NCBI GenBank assembly: GCA_013368375.1
Contig: JAACJP010000002.1
Location: 124,001 to 188,000, forward strand
Origin: Tricholomella constricta
Lineage: Eukaryota > Basidiomycota > Agaricomycetes > Agaricales > Lyophyllaceae
Direction: 5' to 3'
Length of the DNA: 64,000 bases
This document shows positions 1 through 12,070 of this stretch, in pieces (position 1 is the first letter of the stretch; every line of letters starts with the position of its first letter). The position numbers and the translations under genes are program-made. The notes under the pieces are model-generated. The model was not told the DNA's origin. It saw only the letters and a list, made by a program, of their open reading frames with translations, and ran no database searches.

Positions 1-36
1 CAAAGCCAAGTCCTCCGACGTGCTGATGATTTCAAC

Positions 37-2348
37 TCACGCAAGCTCAATATACCTCTCCACTGTACCACACGCCCATCAACACCAATCAGTCCCACCC
101 AAAAATCAAAAGTGCAGACCCCCAAAGAAAACGCACCTTCCCAATTCGTGACCGCCTGATTCCAGAGCTGCACTTCATGCTCCCTCGTGCCCCCAAAATG
201 CTCCACAAACACGTCCCCGAACATCCCCGGCTCGCGTGCGACGCTCTCTGGGCGCATCATCCGTGCCGTCGCTGCCTCCAAAGACGCCGGGAGCAGCTTC
301 ACCTACAGGGAGAACAAGACACCAAGAGCGATGAGCGTGCCTTTCCCAAACCAGCAAACAACAAAAAAGCAAAAAAGATCGCACCTCCCCATGCGTCCCC
401 TCCCCCTCCCCCTCCCCGACCCCAATCGGCGGGCCCGGCAACCGCATCCTCCTCTCCACGCCCCTCAACCCCAGAAGCAGGATCGCGCTCAAGGTGAAGT
501 GGGGGTTCATGTCCGCGCCCGGGACGCGCACCTCCAGGCGCGTGGCGGCGGGGGGCACGGAGGGCGGGGCGATGATGCGCACCGAGGCCGCGCGCGAGTC
601 GTACCCGTATGTGATGGCGTTGGGCGCCCAGAAGGCGGCGCCGCCCACGAGGCGCTTGTACCCGTTTATCGTGGGCACTAGCTATATGAACGGGGATAGT
701 GAATGAAATCGGGTGGGGGAAGAGGGGGGGAGGGCTTACCATGGGCATGACTGGGCGGGCGGAGGGAATGGTTAAGGCGGAGGGTGGGGAGATGAGGATG
801 GTGAAGGGACGTACCGTCTCCGATGCCGTCGAGGATCCCGGCGAGGAACCACTCGCCCTCCTGGCTCAGAAACCGCGTGTCCGCATACTGCGCATCCTTC
901 CGCCCGTGCTCGCGCTCTGCCGCCGACACAGCAAATACGTTCGCGCCCTTGTTGTCCCGCATGGACACATGCACATGCCTATAATTACGTTCCCATATCG
1001 GCGTCAGCACGGCCTACCGTCGGTAAGGAAATCAAGAACTCACCCGCTACACCCAGGGAGCTGCGGCAGTGCGGAAAGCGTCGTTCAGCTCGCGATGGTA
1101 GGGGGGAAAGGATGCGGGTGCGATGCTCACGTTTCCCCAGGGCTTGGCCATGAAGCTGGGCAGCACGCCGTGCTTGATGCCGATGCTCTTCGCGAGGTAC
1201 TTGAACAGGATCGCGTTGTCCGCCATGTCCAGCACGGAGGTATAGGCGAGCGCAGTCTCGAGGACGCCCGGGCCCGTTTCGGTGTCTGCACATAGGAGCG
1301 GGAGGTCAGGTCGGAGGGGACGAGAGGGGTCACGCTCCAGGGGGGGACGCACGGTGGGACTCGACAGGTATGCGGAACTTTGCGCTCTCGTCGAAAAGCT
1401 CTTGGAAGTAGGCGTTGTTGAGCTGGGTGCGCAGGAGGGAGTAGCCGTGGTCTAGGCGGGGAGGGCTGGATCAGTGTTGATCTCGGGAAGATAAAGGCTC
1501 GGACGACGCACTTCCAGGAGTCAGCGGTTGCAGGTCGCTGAACTTCTTCTCTGCGAGCGTGGTGGGCGTCTCTGAAGAGGCATGAGGAATTTTTTACAGC
1601 GGCAAATTAGATGGTGGCGTTGCCTTTGAAGTTGAAATACTAGAGGCAGAATTTAGCGGGCGATGGGAAAAATCGTGCGACGCGAGTACCTCGTATTCGA
1701 CACCGGCGTAGCAATGTCTACCGAACTTCTCTGCTCTTTCTGTTGCAATCTTGAGCATTCCACGAGGATCCACAATCAGCGGTTGCTTAGTGTCTGGGTC
1801 TAGAAACGAGACGAGGAAAAAGGGGACGTTGTTTTCCCAGGGAATGCGGCGATAACTGGACAAGTCGATGGATGCAATGAGATCTCTGTACCCATTTTGC
1901 TTGTTGGATATCAACAGCTCGCGCGGGTACACGGCATCATGGATGTCCCAGCCACTGGATTTCACAGGTCATCAACCGATCTTGAAGGCGTTAACAAGGG
2001 GCACGCACAAGACGACACTGCAGAATCCGAACCCATCTGACGATACTGCGGCTAGGAACTTTTCCTTGGACTGCCAAAGAGTCAGATGTAGCACTCTGGT
2101 CGGTGCAGAAACGTGACCGGGTCCTTACCAGGTATTTACCACGGAGTACGCCGTCCACTGTGAACATGTCCGTGAGTGCCTCCCGGGCCATGAAGTAATA
2201 GATTACATACCATCGATTCCTGGTTGGGATTGAGTGGGTGCGGCAGGATGATGGAAATTGGGGACTCACCAGCTACCTTGACCTTGATATCACGGCGCAG
2301 GAGGTCTTCGAGGTCTGCTATGGACTTTGGAGTCCAGGGAGATGCCAT
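37..2348 (-). CDS. FluG-type glutamine-synthetase-fold protein
   Basis: This gene has the glutamine synthetase type I fold, which activates a carboxylate as an acyl phosphate and adds ammonia or an amine. The true substrate of this fungal branch is unsettled. Spliced exons give the beta-grasp signature VAGIDVDGVLRGK near residue 25, then FGFCSVVFGWDIHD, VDPRGML, AGVEYE, YFNFKETP, ETGPGVLETALAY, SFMAKPWGN, RHVHVSM, GYKRLVGG and MNPHFTLSAILL, all in family order. There are about ten short introns, including a 9-nt exon (2211-2219) and a GC-donor intron (1572-1623). The C-terminus WNQAVTNWEVERYIELA ends at a stop at 37-39. The N-terminal amidohydrolase half of Aspergillus FluG is absent, so this is a GS-only form. 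It is divergent from the tandem-adenylation gene across 1.25 kb. The fold is sure; orthology to FluG rather than to other GS-like proteins is not. Confidence 0.87.
2211..2219 (-). other. 9-nt microexon in the GS-like gene
   Basis: On the minus strand GAATCGATG lies between an acceptor (aaccag) and a donor (gtatgt). Joined to its neighbours it adds Gly-Ile-Asp, giving VAGIDVDG, the form expected for the beta-grasp domain. Skipping it keeps frame but deletes these residues. Confidence 0.75.
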
Positions 2349-3599
2349 GATAGCGTGGAAACGAAGAGTCCGGAGGTGACGTAGCCGCGGCCGATCAATT
2401 TCTGATAATTATAACACGTGGGTATTGATCGCGATATATTGCAAGCATGTATGCAGTGCGTAGCAGTAACAAGTAAGTGCGCAGAGTCCGAACAAAATGC
2501 AGTCCACGCCTTATATGAACACCCACAGCACCGTTCCGAGCGCCTAAGTCCGCAACGGCTTACCTGGTGGGGACATCAATTTGCAAGAGCTGAGGATGAT
2601 GCTCGAGCGATTGATGTGGACATCGGCGTACCATACATACCGTGATTCATTTCTTTAAACTACTGCACAGATAACCTCTTCCTTGGTTACTCAGTAAACA
2701 CGACCTGGGAAAAGAAAATAGTTTGGCCAACGTTCAAGATAAGGTAAATATATTCCTGCTAGGTACTTGGTCGAGGGTGAGCGATCTTTCCAGGCGGTCG
2801 ACTGACAGAGATTAAATAGGCAGAGCTTGGATTTGGAATTGAGGTCGGACTGATGGCTAAAGCTGGTTCGCGTCAACGCCACCGTCGAGAGCCCGAGATG
2901 CCAAAGATACACAAACACATCGCACCCAAATGCGGGCGTCGGACCTCGAGCAACGTCGGACTTGATTCCCTTTCCACCATACTGTCAACTTGGCAATCTA
3001 GTTCTCCGTTGCAGCTCTTGTACCTCTATGCCTCCTAAGCTCGATTTTTGTCCATATCTAAGCTCAATCGTTCGACCCAGAATCGCGATATCTACGTTTT
3101 TCGACAAGTACTGCTGACGCGTTGCTGGTGCACAAGTGTTGCGGAAGTATCAAATGACGTGCAAATTATCCGTACACAGCCTTCCTAGAATCCGGATTGG
3201 CCTGAGGAGGATACTGTCGCGTCGCTAAGTAATCAACACGTCGGCATCTATGCATTCGACAGGCACGGCCAGCGTTTCATCTAGCATCCACCACCGGCAC
3301 TCTGCTCTTTGACAGACTGTCTATGATTACTCTGACACGTTGTTCACAGCCCTATCGGTATTGCGTGGAAATCAGGCACTCGCCGTTACACTAACAATCT
3401 GACAGACCGATCTCTAGACTCACAATGCGAAATCGTCCATATGCTTACGGGGTTTGCTAATGGCGGCCTATTGCTCTGGAGCACCCTCCACTCTTCCAAT
3501 GGCACCCACCTTTATCCAGTATATGAATGGCTTCCCGAAATCCAGAAGACCTCAATCATTCAAGGCTCAACAGTTTACCGCTCAAGCACCCGAGCAGCC
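2349..3599. promoter_or_regulatory. Divergent intergenic region, GS-like / tandem-adenylation gene
   Basis: These 1.25 kb separate two head-to-head genes. Short open frames occur on both strands, but none has family motifs or a convincing splice structure. An ATG at 3441 is in frame with the adenylation gene; I prefer 3600 because the reading upstream of it shows no family resemblance. No clear TATA box was seen. Confidence 0.4.
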
Positions 3600-6500
3600 A
3601 TGGCACCGACGGTCTTCAAACAGGATCTCCTTCAACACCTTCCCCACGCCGACAGACAGCTGTTCTCCCATTTTGGACTTGGCGAAACCGTCAAACAACC
3701 TTTCGAGTGCGTTCACCATGCCTTCGAGCACCATGCCCGCAACCACCCCTACACCTTCGCCGTCGAGGACTTCGAACGCAAGATATCCTACTTCGAACTC
3801 GATAGACAAGCGAACTGCCTCGCCACTCATTTACGCTCCAAGGGCATCGGCCCCGGCTCCCGCGTCTGCCTCCTCGTCGAGCGTTCCATCTTGATGGTGG
3901 TGGGAATTCTCGGCGTCCTCAAAGCAGGCGCAGCATACGTCCCCCTAGATGGGAACGTCGTCGCAGACAAGACTCTCAACCACGCCCTCAAGGACTCGGG
4001 TTCCTCTCTTGTCCTCGTTCTTCGCAAGTTCATCCATCGCGCCGGGGAAACCCCCATCATGTGTCTCGAAGACACCATCTGCGACTCTCCTTATTCTACC
4101 CACTGCGCGAAGCCGCAGGACTCGGCCACACACACAGACAGTGCCTACATTATCTATACAAGCGGTATGTTTTCTGCCATCTGTTTACATTGCCATTTAC
4201 TGATTTGCGAAATCGATTAGGCACCACTGGCGTCCCCAAGGGTGTCGACGTAATGCACAAGAACGTAACCAATCGTGCGTTTCCCCGCAGTTCATTCCAT
4301 TGTTTCCATGCTAACGATCGCCCATAGTCGTATGCATGGAACCTGGAAACTTGAAGATGCGACATGGAGTCAGAGTCTCTCAACTGATGAACATCTCGTT
4401 CGACATGGCTGCTTGGGCGCGTCGTCTTCTCGCCACTGACGCTATACCACAAGTCTAACGTTATTGGCTTATCCAGGAAATCCTCGGAAGCATGTGCAAC
4501 GGTGCCACTCTCTGCCTCCGTGGCAAGACCTCCAAGGAGTGGCGGGCGGTGATGAAGACTGTTGACGTCGTTGTTGCGACGCCCTCGATGCTCGCCCCGC
4601 ACAAGCCTGAAGACTACCCCAACATCAAGGTTGTCGCTGTCGCCGGTGAACCATGCCCCAAGGGTGAGTACAGAAAATTTCTCAACTGATGGCACCTTTC
4701 TCATCGCTTTCAATTAGCTCTCGCTGACAACTGGGCCAAGCAAGCCGCCTTCTACAACTGCTGTGGTCCTACTGAGGTACATACGCCCTTGACATGCGAT
4801 GTAACTCCTCGTCTGACCACCTCTCAAACAGATCACCATCGTCAACACAATGCACCTCCATAAGCCCGGCAAGGCCCTCGGCATCGGTGGGCCTACCCCC
4901 AACAACACCGTCTACGTCCTCGACGAGAAAGCGCAACCCGTCAGCATAGGCCAGATGGGCGTTATGTGGGCCGGAGGAGCCGGCATCACGCGCGGATACT
5001 TGAATCTCCCCGACAAGACGTCGGAGAAGTATATGCGCGATCCGTTCCTGGACGACGGGTCCATGATGTTTAATACTGGTGACTTGGGGTATGTGGCATT
5101 TCTCCTTGTTCGCGTCCTTGCAGCTGATGAGCTATTCTCGAAAAAGTCGCTGGCTCCCTGATGGTGATTTGGAGCACCTGGGACGGGTAGACCATCAGGT
5201 CAAGGTGAAAGGTTTCCGTGTCGAGCTTGATGGTGTCGCTGCTGCGATGGAGGTATGTCCTATTCCGGAAACCATCTTGGCTATTGACTGATTGGGGTCC
5301 TAGACTACCCCCGGAGTGAAGGTGGCCACTGCCATCCTGATCAAGGATGAGTTGTGGGGCTTCTTCGCCCCTGCTACCGCCTCGGTTCATGAGGTCAAGG
5401 CTGCCACCGCGCGTGTCCAGCCTCACTATGCGGTCCCCACTAAATACGTCCGCTTGGACGCGTTCCCCGAGACAGCGTAAGTGCTCAAGCCCTCGACGTT
5501 CAAAGTCCTTCTGGCTGACACCTTTGCAGGAATGGCAAATCCGACAAGAGAGCACTCGAGAAGATCGCCTTGGAGTCGGGTGAAGGAGGACCCGCCGCAC
5601 CCGCCAAGCGTGGCTTCAGGCAAGACCTGCTCAAAGAGCTCTCAGATTCCGACAAGGAGCTCTTCACCAAGTTCGGACTCGGCGCGACCGTCAAACCTGC
5701 CTTCGAATGTGTCCACCACGCCTTCGAGCATCACGCCCGCGCGCACCCCGACACCATCGCCGTGGAGGACTTTGGCCACAAGATCACATTCGCCGAGCTT
5801 GACCGCCAGTCCAACTGCCTCGCCACCCGCCTCCGTGCAAGCGGGGTTGCCCCGGGCTCTCGTGTGTGCCTTCTTGTTGAACGCTCGATCCTCATGGTCG
5901 TCGGCATCCTCTCCGTACTCAAGGCCGGCGGCGCATACGTGCCCCTTGACGGCAACGTTGTCGCTGACAAGACCCTCAACCATGCATTGAAGGACTCTGG
6001 CTCGTCTCTTGTCCTCGTCCAGCGCAAATTCATTCATAGGGTCGGCACGATGCCCATCATGTGCCTTGAGGATTCTATCTGCGATTCGCCGGAGAACCCG
6101 CATTGCCAGAGGCCCCAAGACATTTCAAAGACTACGGACAGCGCGTACGTTATCTATACGAGCGGCACCACCGGTGTCCCCAAGGGCGTCGATGTCATGC
6201 ACAAGAACGTCACCAATCGTAAGTTCCTCTTCATTATACCAAGCCCTGATGCGCGTGCTGATGTCCTGGTAGTTGTCTGCATGGCGCCTGGTAACTTGCA
6301 AATGGCTCATGATGTCCGTGTCTCGCAGTTGATGAACATCTCGTTCGACATGGCGGCCTGGGTACGTGATCAACCTGACCAGACTCCAGATAGTATGTGC
6401 TGACCTGTGATCATTGCAGGAAATCCTGGGAAGCATGTGCAATGGCAGCACCCTCTGCCTCCGTGGAAAGACGTCCAAGGAGTGGCGGGCGGTGATGAAG

Positions 6501-7540
6501 ACTGTTGATGTTGTCGTCGCGACACCGTCGATGCTCGCGCCCCACAAGCCTGAGGATTACCCCAATATCAAGGTCGTGGCAGTCGCAGGTGAACCCTGTC
6601 CTAAGGGTATGTATCTCTTTTTTCTTGTCCTTGACTCGCCTGGCTCATATTACCCATTAGCCTTGGCGGATAACTGGGCCAAGACGGTTTCTTTCTACAA
6701 CTGCTGCGGTCCCACGGAGGTACTTACATATTCCGCACGTCTGTTGTATCTTCTGCTGAACAACTTCTAGATCACGATCGTCAACACTATGCACCTTCAC
6801 TCGCCCGGCATCAGCTTGGGCATTGGAGGGCCTACTCCGAATAACACTGTCTACGTCCTCGATGCAAACAACCAGAAGCCAGTGAAGATCGGCGAGATGG
6901 GTGTCATGTGGGCTGGAGGCAATGGTATCACCCGAGGATATCTGAACTTGCCTGACAAGACTGCCGAAAAGTACCAACTGGATCCTTTCCTCAACGATGG
7001 GTGCGCATCTTTGTGCCTCTTTTCATGAGCGAGATTTTTTAATCACGTCTATCAGGTCATACATGTTCAACACTGGAGATCTAGGGTACGTTTTTGTTTA
7101 TGAACGAGCTTTTTGACAATTGACCGTTGCTTTAGACGCTGGCTCCCTGATGGTGACTTGGAGCATCTCGGAAGAGTTGATCACCAGGTCAAAGTCAAAG
7201 GTTTCCGAGTCGAACTTGACGGTGTGGCCGCTGCTATGGAGGTATGCTGCAGTTTCCATTGGACTTAAGGAGTGCTGACAATCGTGCACAAAGACTACTC
7301 CTGGTGTCAAGGTCGCAACCGCTATCCTCATTGACAGCGAGCTCTGGGGATTCTTCGCTCCGGCGACAGCTTCTGTGGAGGATGTAAAGGCTGCTACTAG
7401 CAAAGTCCAGCCCCACTACGCCGTCCCGTCAAGGTTCATAGGTGTCGACAAGTTCCCGGAGACTGCGTAAGTGCTTTCTTCATCCTTTATTGACATATAC
7501 TTACCTCCACGTACAGAAACGGGAAATCTGACAAGAGGGC
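3600..7540 (+). repeat. Tandem duplication of the adenylation-domain unit
   Basis: Positions 3600-5555 and 5608-7540 encode two versions of the same domain with long stretches of identical residues, for example from TSGTTG to the NVTN exon end and around the [15 protein letters not shown] segment. Intron sequences between the copies look unrelated, and each copy has lost a different intron, so the duplication is not brand new although the protein is well conserved. Confidence 0.85.
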
Positions 7541-9450
7541 TCTCGAACAACTCGCAAGAGACTCGCTCAAGGTTGTCCCTGCTGCACCGGTGCCTGTTCC
7601 TCAACCCGCCCCTGTGGTTGTGCAGGCGGCTCCTCAAATGATCTACGAAACCCCGATCTCCGAGAAACACGAACCTCAGATGGTCGAGAAACCAGTTCAA
7701 GATGGTCTCATCAGCTCAGGTGCATCTCTTTTCAGATCCGACACTACCACCACCGTCGGCGCCCATGCCTCCACGCCTGGCGTCAACCCTATGCAGGCGC
7801 CATCTCTCAATGCCACACTGGTCAGCCTTCCAGTCGAGAAAAAAATCGAGCCATCTGCCTTGGAGGGTCAAACCTCAATTTGGGCTGGCTACGAGCAAGA
7901 TGTTTTGCCCGACAAAACCGAATCCCGCTTGATTCGTAACCTTCGTCATCAAATATTCTACCTTTACCGCCGCCTATTCGGCATTGTCTTCCTCACTAAT
8001 CTCGGCATCTTCATCTGGTATGCGGCCAAAGGCGCAAACGCCATGGAAATTGGCCAGGTCGTCATTGGAAATCTCTTCGGCGCCATTCTCATGCGACAAG
8101 ACTACGTCATTGACGCATTCTTCGTCGTCTGCACTTCTATGCCTCGCAGCTGGCCTCTTTGGATGCGCAGGATCGCTGCTCGTGTATATCACATCGGAGG
8201 GCTGCACTCGGGAGCTGGTGCTTCTGGCACCCTCTGGTTAATTCTCTTCTGTGTCCAAGCCAGCAGGGAGGTTGCTGCCGGCGTCGGGGTGAGTTTTGCC
8301 ATGTCATCACCTAAGCCATAACTAACTTGACACTGCCATAGACGTCTGGAGCAACCCTAGCCGTCACCTATATCGTTCTAGCACTCCTGCTTTCAATTTT
8401 GATTTTCGCTTATCCAGCTCTGCGCAAAAAGTTCCATGATAGCTTCGAGGCAACTCATCGTTTCCTTGGATGGAGTGCTACCGGTCTCGTATGGGTTCAG
8501 GTCAGTGGTTTTTTGATGACTCCGAACTCCCTGCTCACATTTTGCCTCAGATCATTCTTTTGACCAACGATTACCGTGGAGCTGTGCCTCTTCACACTGC
8601 CTTGCTTCACTCGGCTCCCTTCTGGCTCATCATCGTTGCTACCCGTAAGGACTCTCTCATCCTTGTCACGCTTGACTTGCTCACGCATTCATTTTCAGTC
8701 TCCTTGGCTCTGCCCTGGATCAGGCTCAAGAAGGTTCCAGTACGTTGCGAAAAGCTTTCCAACCATGCCGTCCGGATGTATTTCGACTATGGTACGTCCA
8801 CTCGCGTCTGTCACTCCTGGCCATTCTAACAATTCATATAGATACGCCGGGCGCGGGAAGCTTCGTCCGCCTATCCGACGCTCCCTTGACTGAGTGGCAC
8901 AGCTTCGCGACTATGCCAGAACCCGGCAAGACCGGATTCTCGCTGGTCGTCAGCAGAGCTGGAGACTGGACGATCAAGATGATCGCTAAGCCCCCGACTC
9001 ACATCTGGAAGCGAGGCATCCCGACCTATGGAGTGATGAAGATTGCTCCCATGTTCCGCCGCCTCGTTGTCGTCGCCACTGGCTCCGGTATCGGACCTTG
9101 CACTGCTGCCATCATGGAGAGGAAAATCCCCATCCGCGTTCTTTGGACTGCTCCCAATGTCCGAGAGACGTTCGGGGACAAGCTAGTAGACTCGATTCTT
9201 GAAGCCAACCCCGAATCAGTCATCTACAGTGCGCCTTCTTTGCTCATCATTCAAGCTCACAAGCTGACCATGAACTACAGATACACGGCAGCACGGCAAA
9301 CCCGACATGGTCAAGCTCACCTATCGCCTGGTGAAAGAGTTCAAGGCCGAGGCAGTGGTCATCATTTCCAACCAGACGTTGACCGAGAAAGTCGTGTACG
9401 GGATGATGAGCAGAGGCATCCCCGCGTTTGGTGCTATCTGGGACTCGTGA
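3600..9450 (+). CDS. Tandem di-adenylation / TmpA-type membrane flavoprotein (A-A-Tmp)
   Basis: My 22-exon model sums to 4,728 nt, 1,575 residues. A1 (about residues 1-510) and A2 (about 525-1030) are NRPS-type adenylation domains with [44 protein letters not shown] and NGKSDKRAL, including the A10 lysine. After a Pro-rich linker, residues about 1120-1575 form a TmpA/TmpB-type half: hydrophobic segments around [13 protein letters not shown], the histidines of [10 protein letters not shown] and [14 protein letters not shown], then a soluble part with [12 protein letters not shown] and [12 protein letters not shown] for flavin/nucleotide binding. No carrier, condensation or thioesterase domain is seen. 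A1 runs into A2 without a stop, and A2 has no ATG of its own, so one protein is the simplest reading. Family knowledge (Aspergillus TmpB) suggests activation of a hydrophobic amino acid followed by oxidation at the membrane. The A1 intron 4417-4476 has a GC donor. Confidence 0.85.
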
Positions 9451-10423
9451 AGCCGAAAAACGGACTATCAACTTTCATTACTAGGAACAAAATTTCTCTT
9501 CCTCCGACTAATATTCCAAAGCATTCGTAATAGACAAAGAACATCGTTACCTGTACCATCTTTTAGAAAGAATAAATAATCCTTGCAGCCAAATGAGTCT
9601 ACTGAACCGTATCGTCAGGACAAGATCTGTGTGGTGCAGGTAGTAACACACGAATTTAAGCCCACTCACGATCGTTGCATCTACCAGAATTCGGTGATTC
9701 GCAAATTACGAAGAGAGTCAATGCGGCAAGGATTCCGATTCGGAGTACGAACTTGGTACGAACCCACAGTATTTATCAGCCGACCAGGGCGATTGCCAAA
9801 ACCACAACCATATATACATATACAGCCCGAAATCCACACCAACGGCCGACCTCAATTTCAAGCCAATAAATCAGATTCACAAAGAATTGTGTAACTTCAC
9901 AGCCTCGATTCGATAATTTCCTCTCAAGAGCTCCAATGACATCGTCGACGCGGCCTCAGATTGGTACTATTCCTGGACCCGGCTAATATGTATGGCAATG
10001 GGTGTTCAGTTGATGCAGCACTGGCTGTAAACGATCGATACTAGTAGGAGGATTCCTTCAATCATGGCCGCGGCCGGACTGACATGAACTTTTGTTCGCC
10101 GTCTTGAAGCGGTGAGCAATAAGAGAGAAAGAGGGACAAGCACAACTTAGCAAGCCGCAACAGAGTAACAAGTGCCCGTGGCGTCTTTACTTTACCTTGG
10201 TATCCAACTTTGGTTATTTGTGAACATGACATGAAAAGTTTGATGACAAGTTACGAAACGAGGTACGCACACATACGCGATCGAGTGGCGCTAAGGGGAA
10301 GGCGAAGAAGAAAAGTACAATGTTACAAAGTACGAACGGAAAAAGGAAAGGAAACGAGCCTGACGAGTCTACGAGACTGAAGACCCCCACCTATAATATC
10401 GTGGATGGAGAGGATAGAGGCTA
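9451..10423. other. Intergenic, nothing recognised
   Basis: About 1 kb between the end of the tandem-adenylation gene and the decayed minus-strand gene. Short open frames near 9583-9894 have no family motifs. No RNA gene or repeat was seen. Confidence 0.4.
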
Positions 10424-11024
10424 TTAGACAGAGGGATCGACGGAGAGAAGCTTTGGGCCAACAGACCTGATGACAACAGACTCGCGGAATGCAATTTCGA
10501 CATCAGGGAACCCGAGGCAGAATATCCTTGCAGCCCTCGGCAGCTGCTTTGGCAGCCTCTATGAAGAGAGTTGCAGGAATCACCCCGATCCAGAGATAGA
10601 GCTCAGTGGTTTCTTTAGTCCCTGCCTCGGCAAAACGGACGGGGTCAATCGAGGACCACTGGACGTCGCAAGAGTCGAGGTGATCGCAGATGAGCTGGCC
10701 AATCTCGAGCCAGCGGTCTTGTAGCGGATGGTCACAGACGGGGCAGGCCTCTCGCAAAATGCGCCACACCTCGGGACCCTCGCGCACATACCAGGGTATA
10801 CCAGATTTGAAGACAGAGCGAAGATTGCTGGGCAGGCCATAGAAGTCGTTGAAAGCGGCAGGATAGGGATCAGATAGACGGGACTGAAAGACATGAATGT
10901 CCTGGGCGACGGGAGAGACGAGGGTAGGAAGCGGAGACTCCGGCGACTGGCTGCCCGATCCCTGACAAGCGACTAATCTACAAGAGGCGTGAAAGTTGTC
11001 CGAGCCATCCCATGGCCACGCCAC
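10424..11024 (-). pseudogene. Decayed copy of a basidiomycete multicopy hypothetical family
   Basis: The minus-strand reading NDFYGLPS ... WSSIDPVRFAEAG ... LYLWIGVIPATL ... AAAEGCKDI matches the pattern of a large agaricomycete family of unknown function (FYG, W-T/S-S-D-V-V-R, LWIGVMPG, C-K-x-I-L, DVEIAFRESV). The frame stops at 10503-10505. A second frame then continues the family: FPDVEIAFRESV, VIRSVGPKLLS, until a TAA at 10424-10426. No plausible intron joins the two frames, so a small indel around 10505-10515 is likely, and the second stop falls before the usual downstream half. Both point to a dead copy. The 5' limit at 11024 is only the first ATG of the open frame. Family recall is from memory; the function is unknown. 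Confidence 0.5.
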
Positions 11025-11327
11025 TGAAAAAGGTAAGCATCACAAAATACGAAGATAATGACAAGATACCCACTGTCACGGTAACTCGGAAAACTATGTA
11101 CTAACTGTCGACGACGAACTCCTCATATACTCCTCCCCCTTCTCCTTTTTTATTCACATGTACCACCATTCTTATGTAGACTGTCCAGTGTCAATCCTCC
11201 GAATTATCCATCCATCCATCCTATATCCAGTGTCAATACGAGCAAACATATCGACGCGTTGTCCGAGTCGCGACTTCACTGCATGATCTCAACACGCTCC
11301 TGAGCTCCGAGCTCGTATGCCATAAAT

Positions 11328-12070
11328 ATGGCTCCAATGTAACTTTCATCTCTCTAGTCCGTTATATTACAACCTCATTAAAGTCCTGTCCAGCCGCGAC
11401 AAATATACCATCCATTCCAAAGCGGTTGTTTGCCAGGATGTCGAACTGAAGGGCGATATCACCATTGGATCAGGTCGAAATGCTTTCATTCCCTTTAAAC
11501 CTCACTAATGACCATTATAGGGACGATCGTGCATCCAAAAGCGACCATATTTGCTATCGCTGGCCCAATCGTCATCGGGACCGGCTGCATCATCGAGGAG
11601 GGCGCCATCATTGTCAACAGGTGCGTGTGTCTCGTCTGAAGTTAAATTTCATTTGGAACGCTCTCTATTTCAGGAGAAAGGGGGTCATGCGCATCGGTGA
11701 TGACAACCTCTTCGAAATAGGATGTCGTGCGTCTATTATTCATCATCAGAGACCGCTCTACTCATTCAGCTCTTCTGCAGGAGTTGAATCACCAATAGTA
11801 GGAAATAACAACACGATTTCAACGCGTGCCCGTGTTCACCACACCGTCCGCATAGCCTCATATTGTGTTATTGGCGCGGGTTGTCTCCTGGTTCCTACCG
11901 AGGACGAAATCCTCGAGAATTATACGGTCATCTACGGGCCAGCCGCGGAGCGGCGAACATGGAGCGGGCGAGGAAAGGTTCAGGAGGCCGACTTGAGGAG
12001 AAAGCATGCCGAGTACCTCAGAGAGATGCTGCCTAAATTCAACCGGCTGAGGCGCGGCGACGGCACGTAG
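11328..12070 (+). CDS. DCTN6: Dynactin subunit 6 (p27)
   Basis: This is the left-handed beta-helix (hexapeptide repeat) subunit of the dynactin pointed-end complex, which helps couple dynein to cargo. Exons read MAPI-RDKYTIHSKAVVCQDVEL, then GDITIGSG, TIVHPKATIFAIAGPIVIG, CIIEEGAIIVNR, MRIGDDNLFEIGC, VESPIVGNNNTISTRA and YCVIGAGCLLVPTEDEI, ending MLPKFNRLRRGDGT. The I-G-x-x turns of the hexapeptide repeats are visible. The start is set by an 11-nt first exon at 11328-11338 joined across an intron ending at gtccag; the continuous frame upstream has no ATG. The final segment (GRGKVQEADLRRKHAEYLREML) is a helix typical of fungal p27. It lies between the two TmpA-type genes and is unrelated to them in function. 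Confidence 0.88.

Noticed and set aside
187..748. Plus-strand and second minus-strand frames over the GS C-terminus
   Set aside because: Shadows of the GC-rich GS exons; only the frame with GYKRLVGG and NPHFTL fits a family.
5530..5620. Gene boundary between A1 and A2
   Set aside because: No stop, no ATG and no promoter space; the frame is continuous through NGKSDKRAL into the A2 start.
3600..9450. A full NRPS module
   Set aside because: No condensation domain and no carrier signature (G-G-D/H-S) after either A domain; the ends go straight into the next A domain or a linker.
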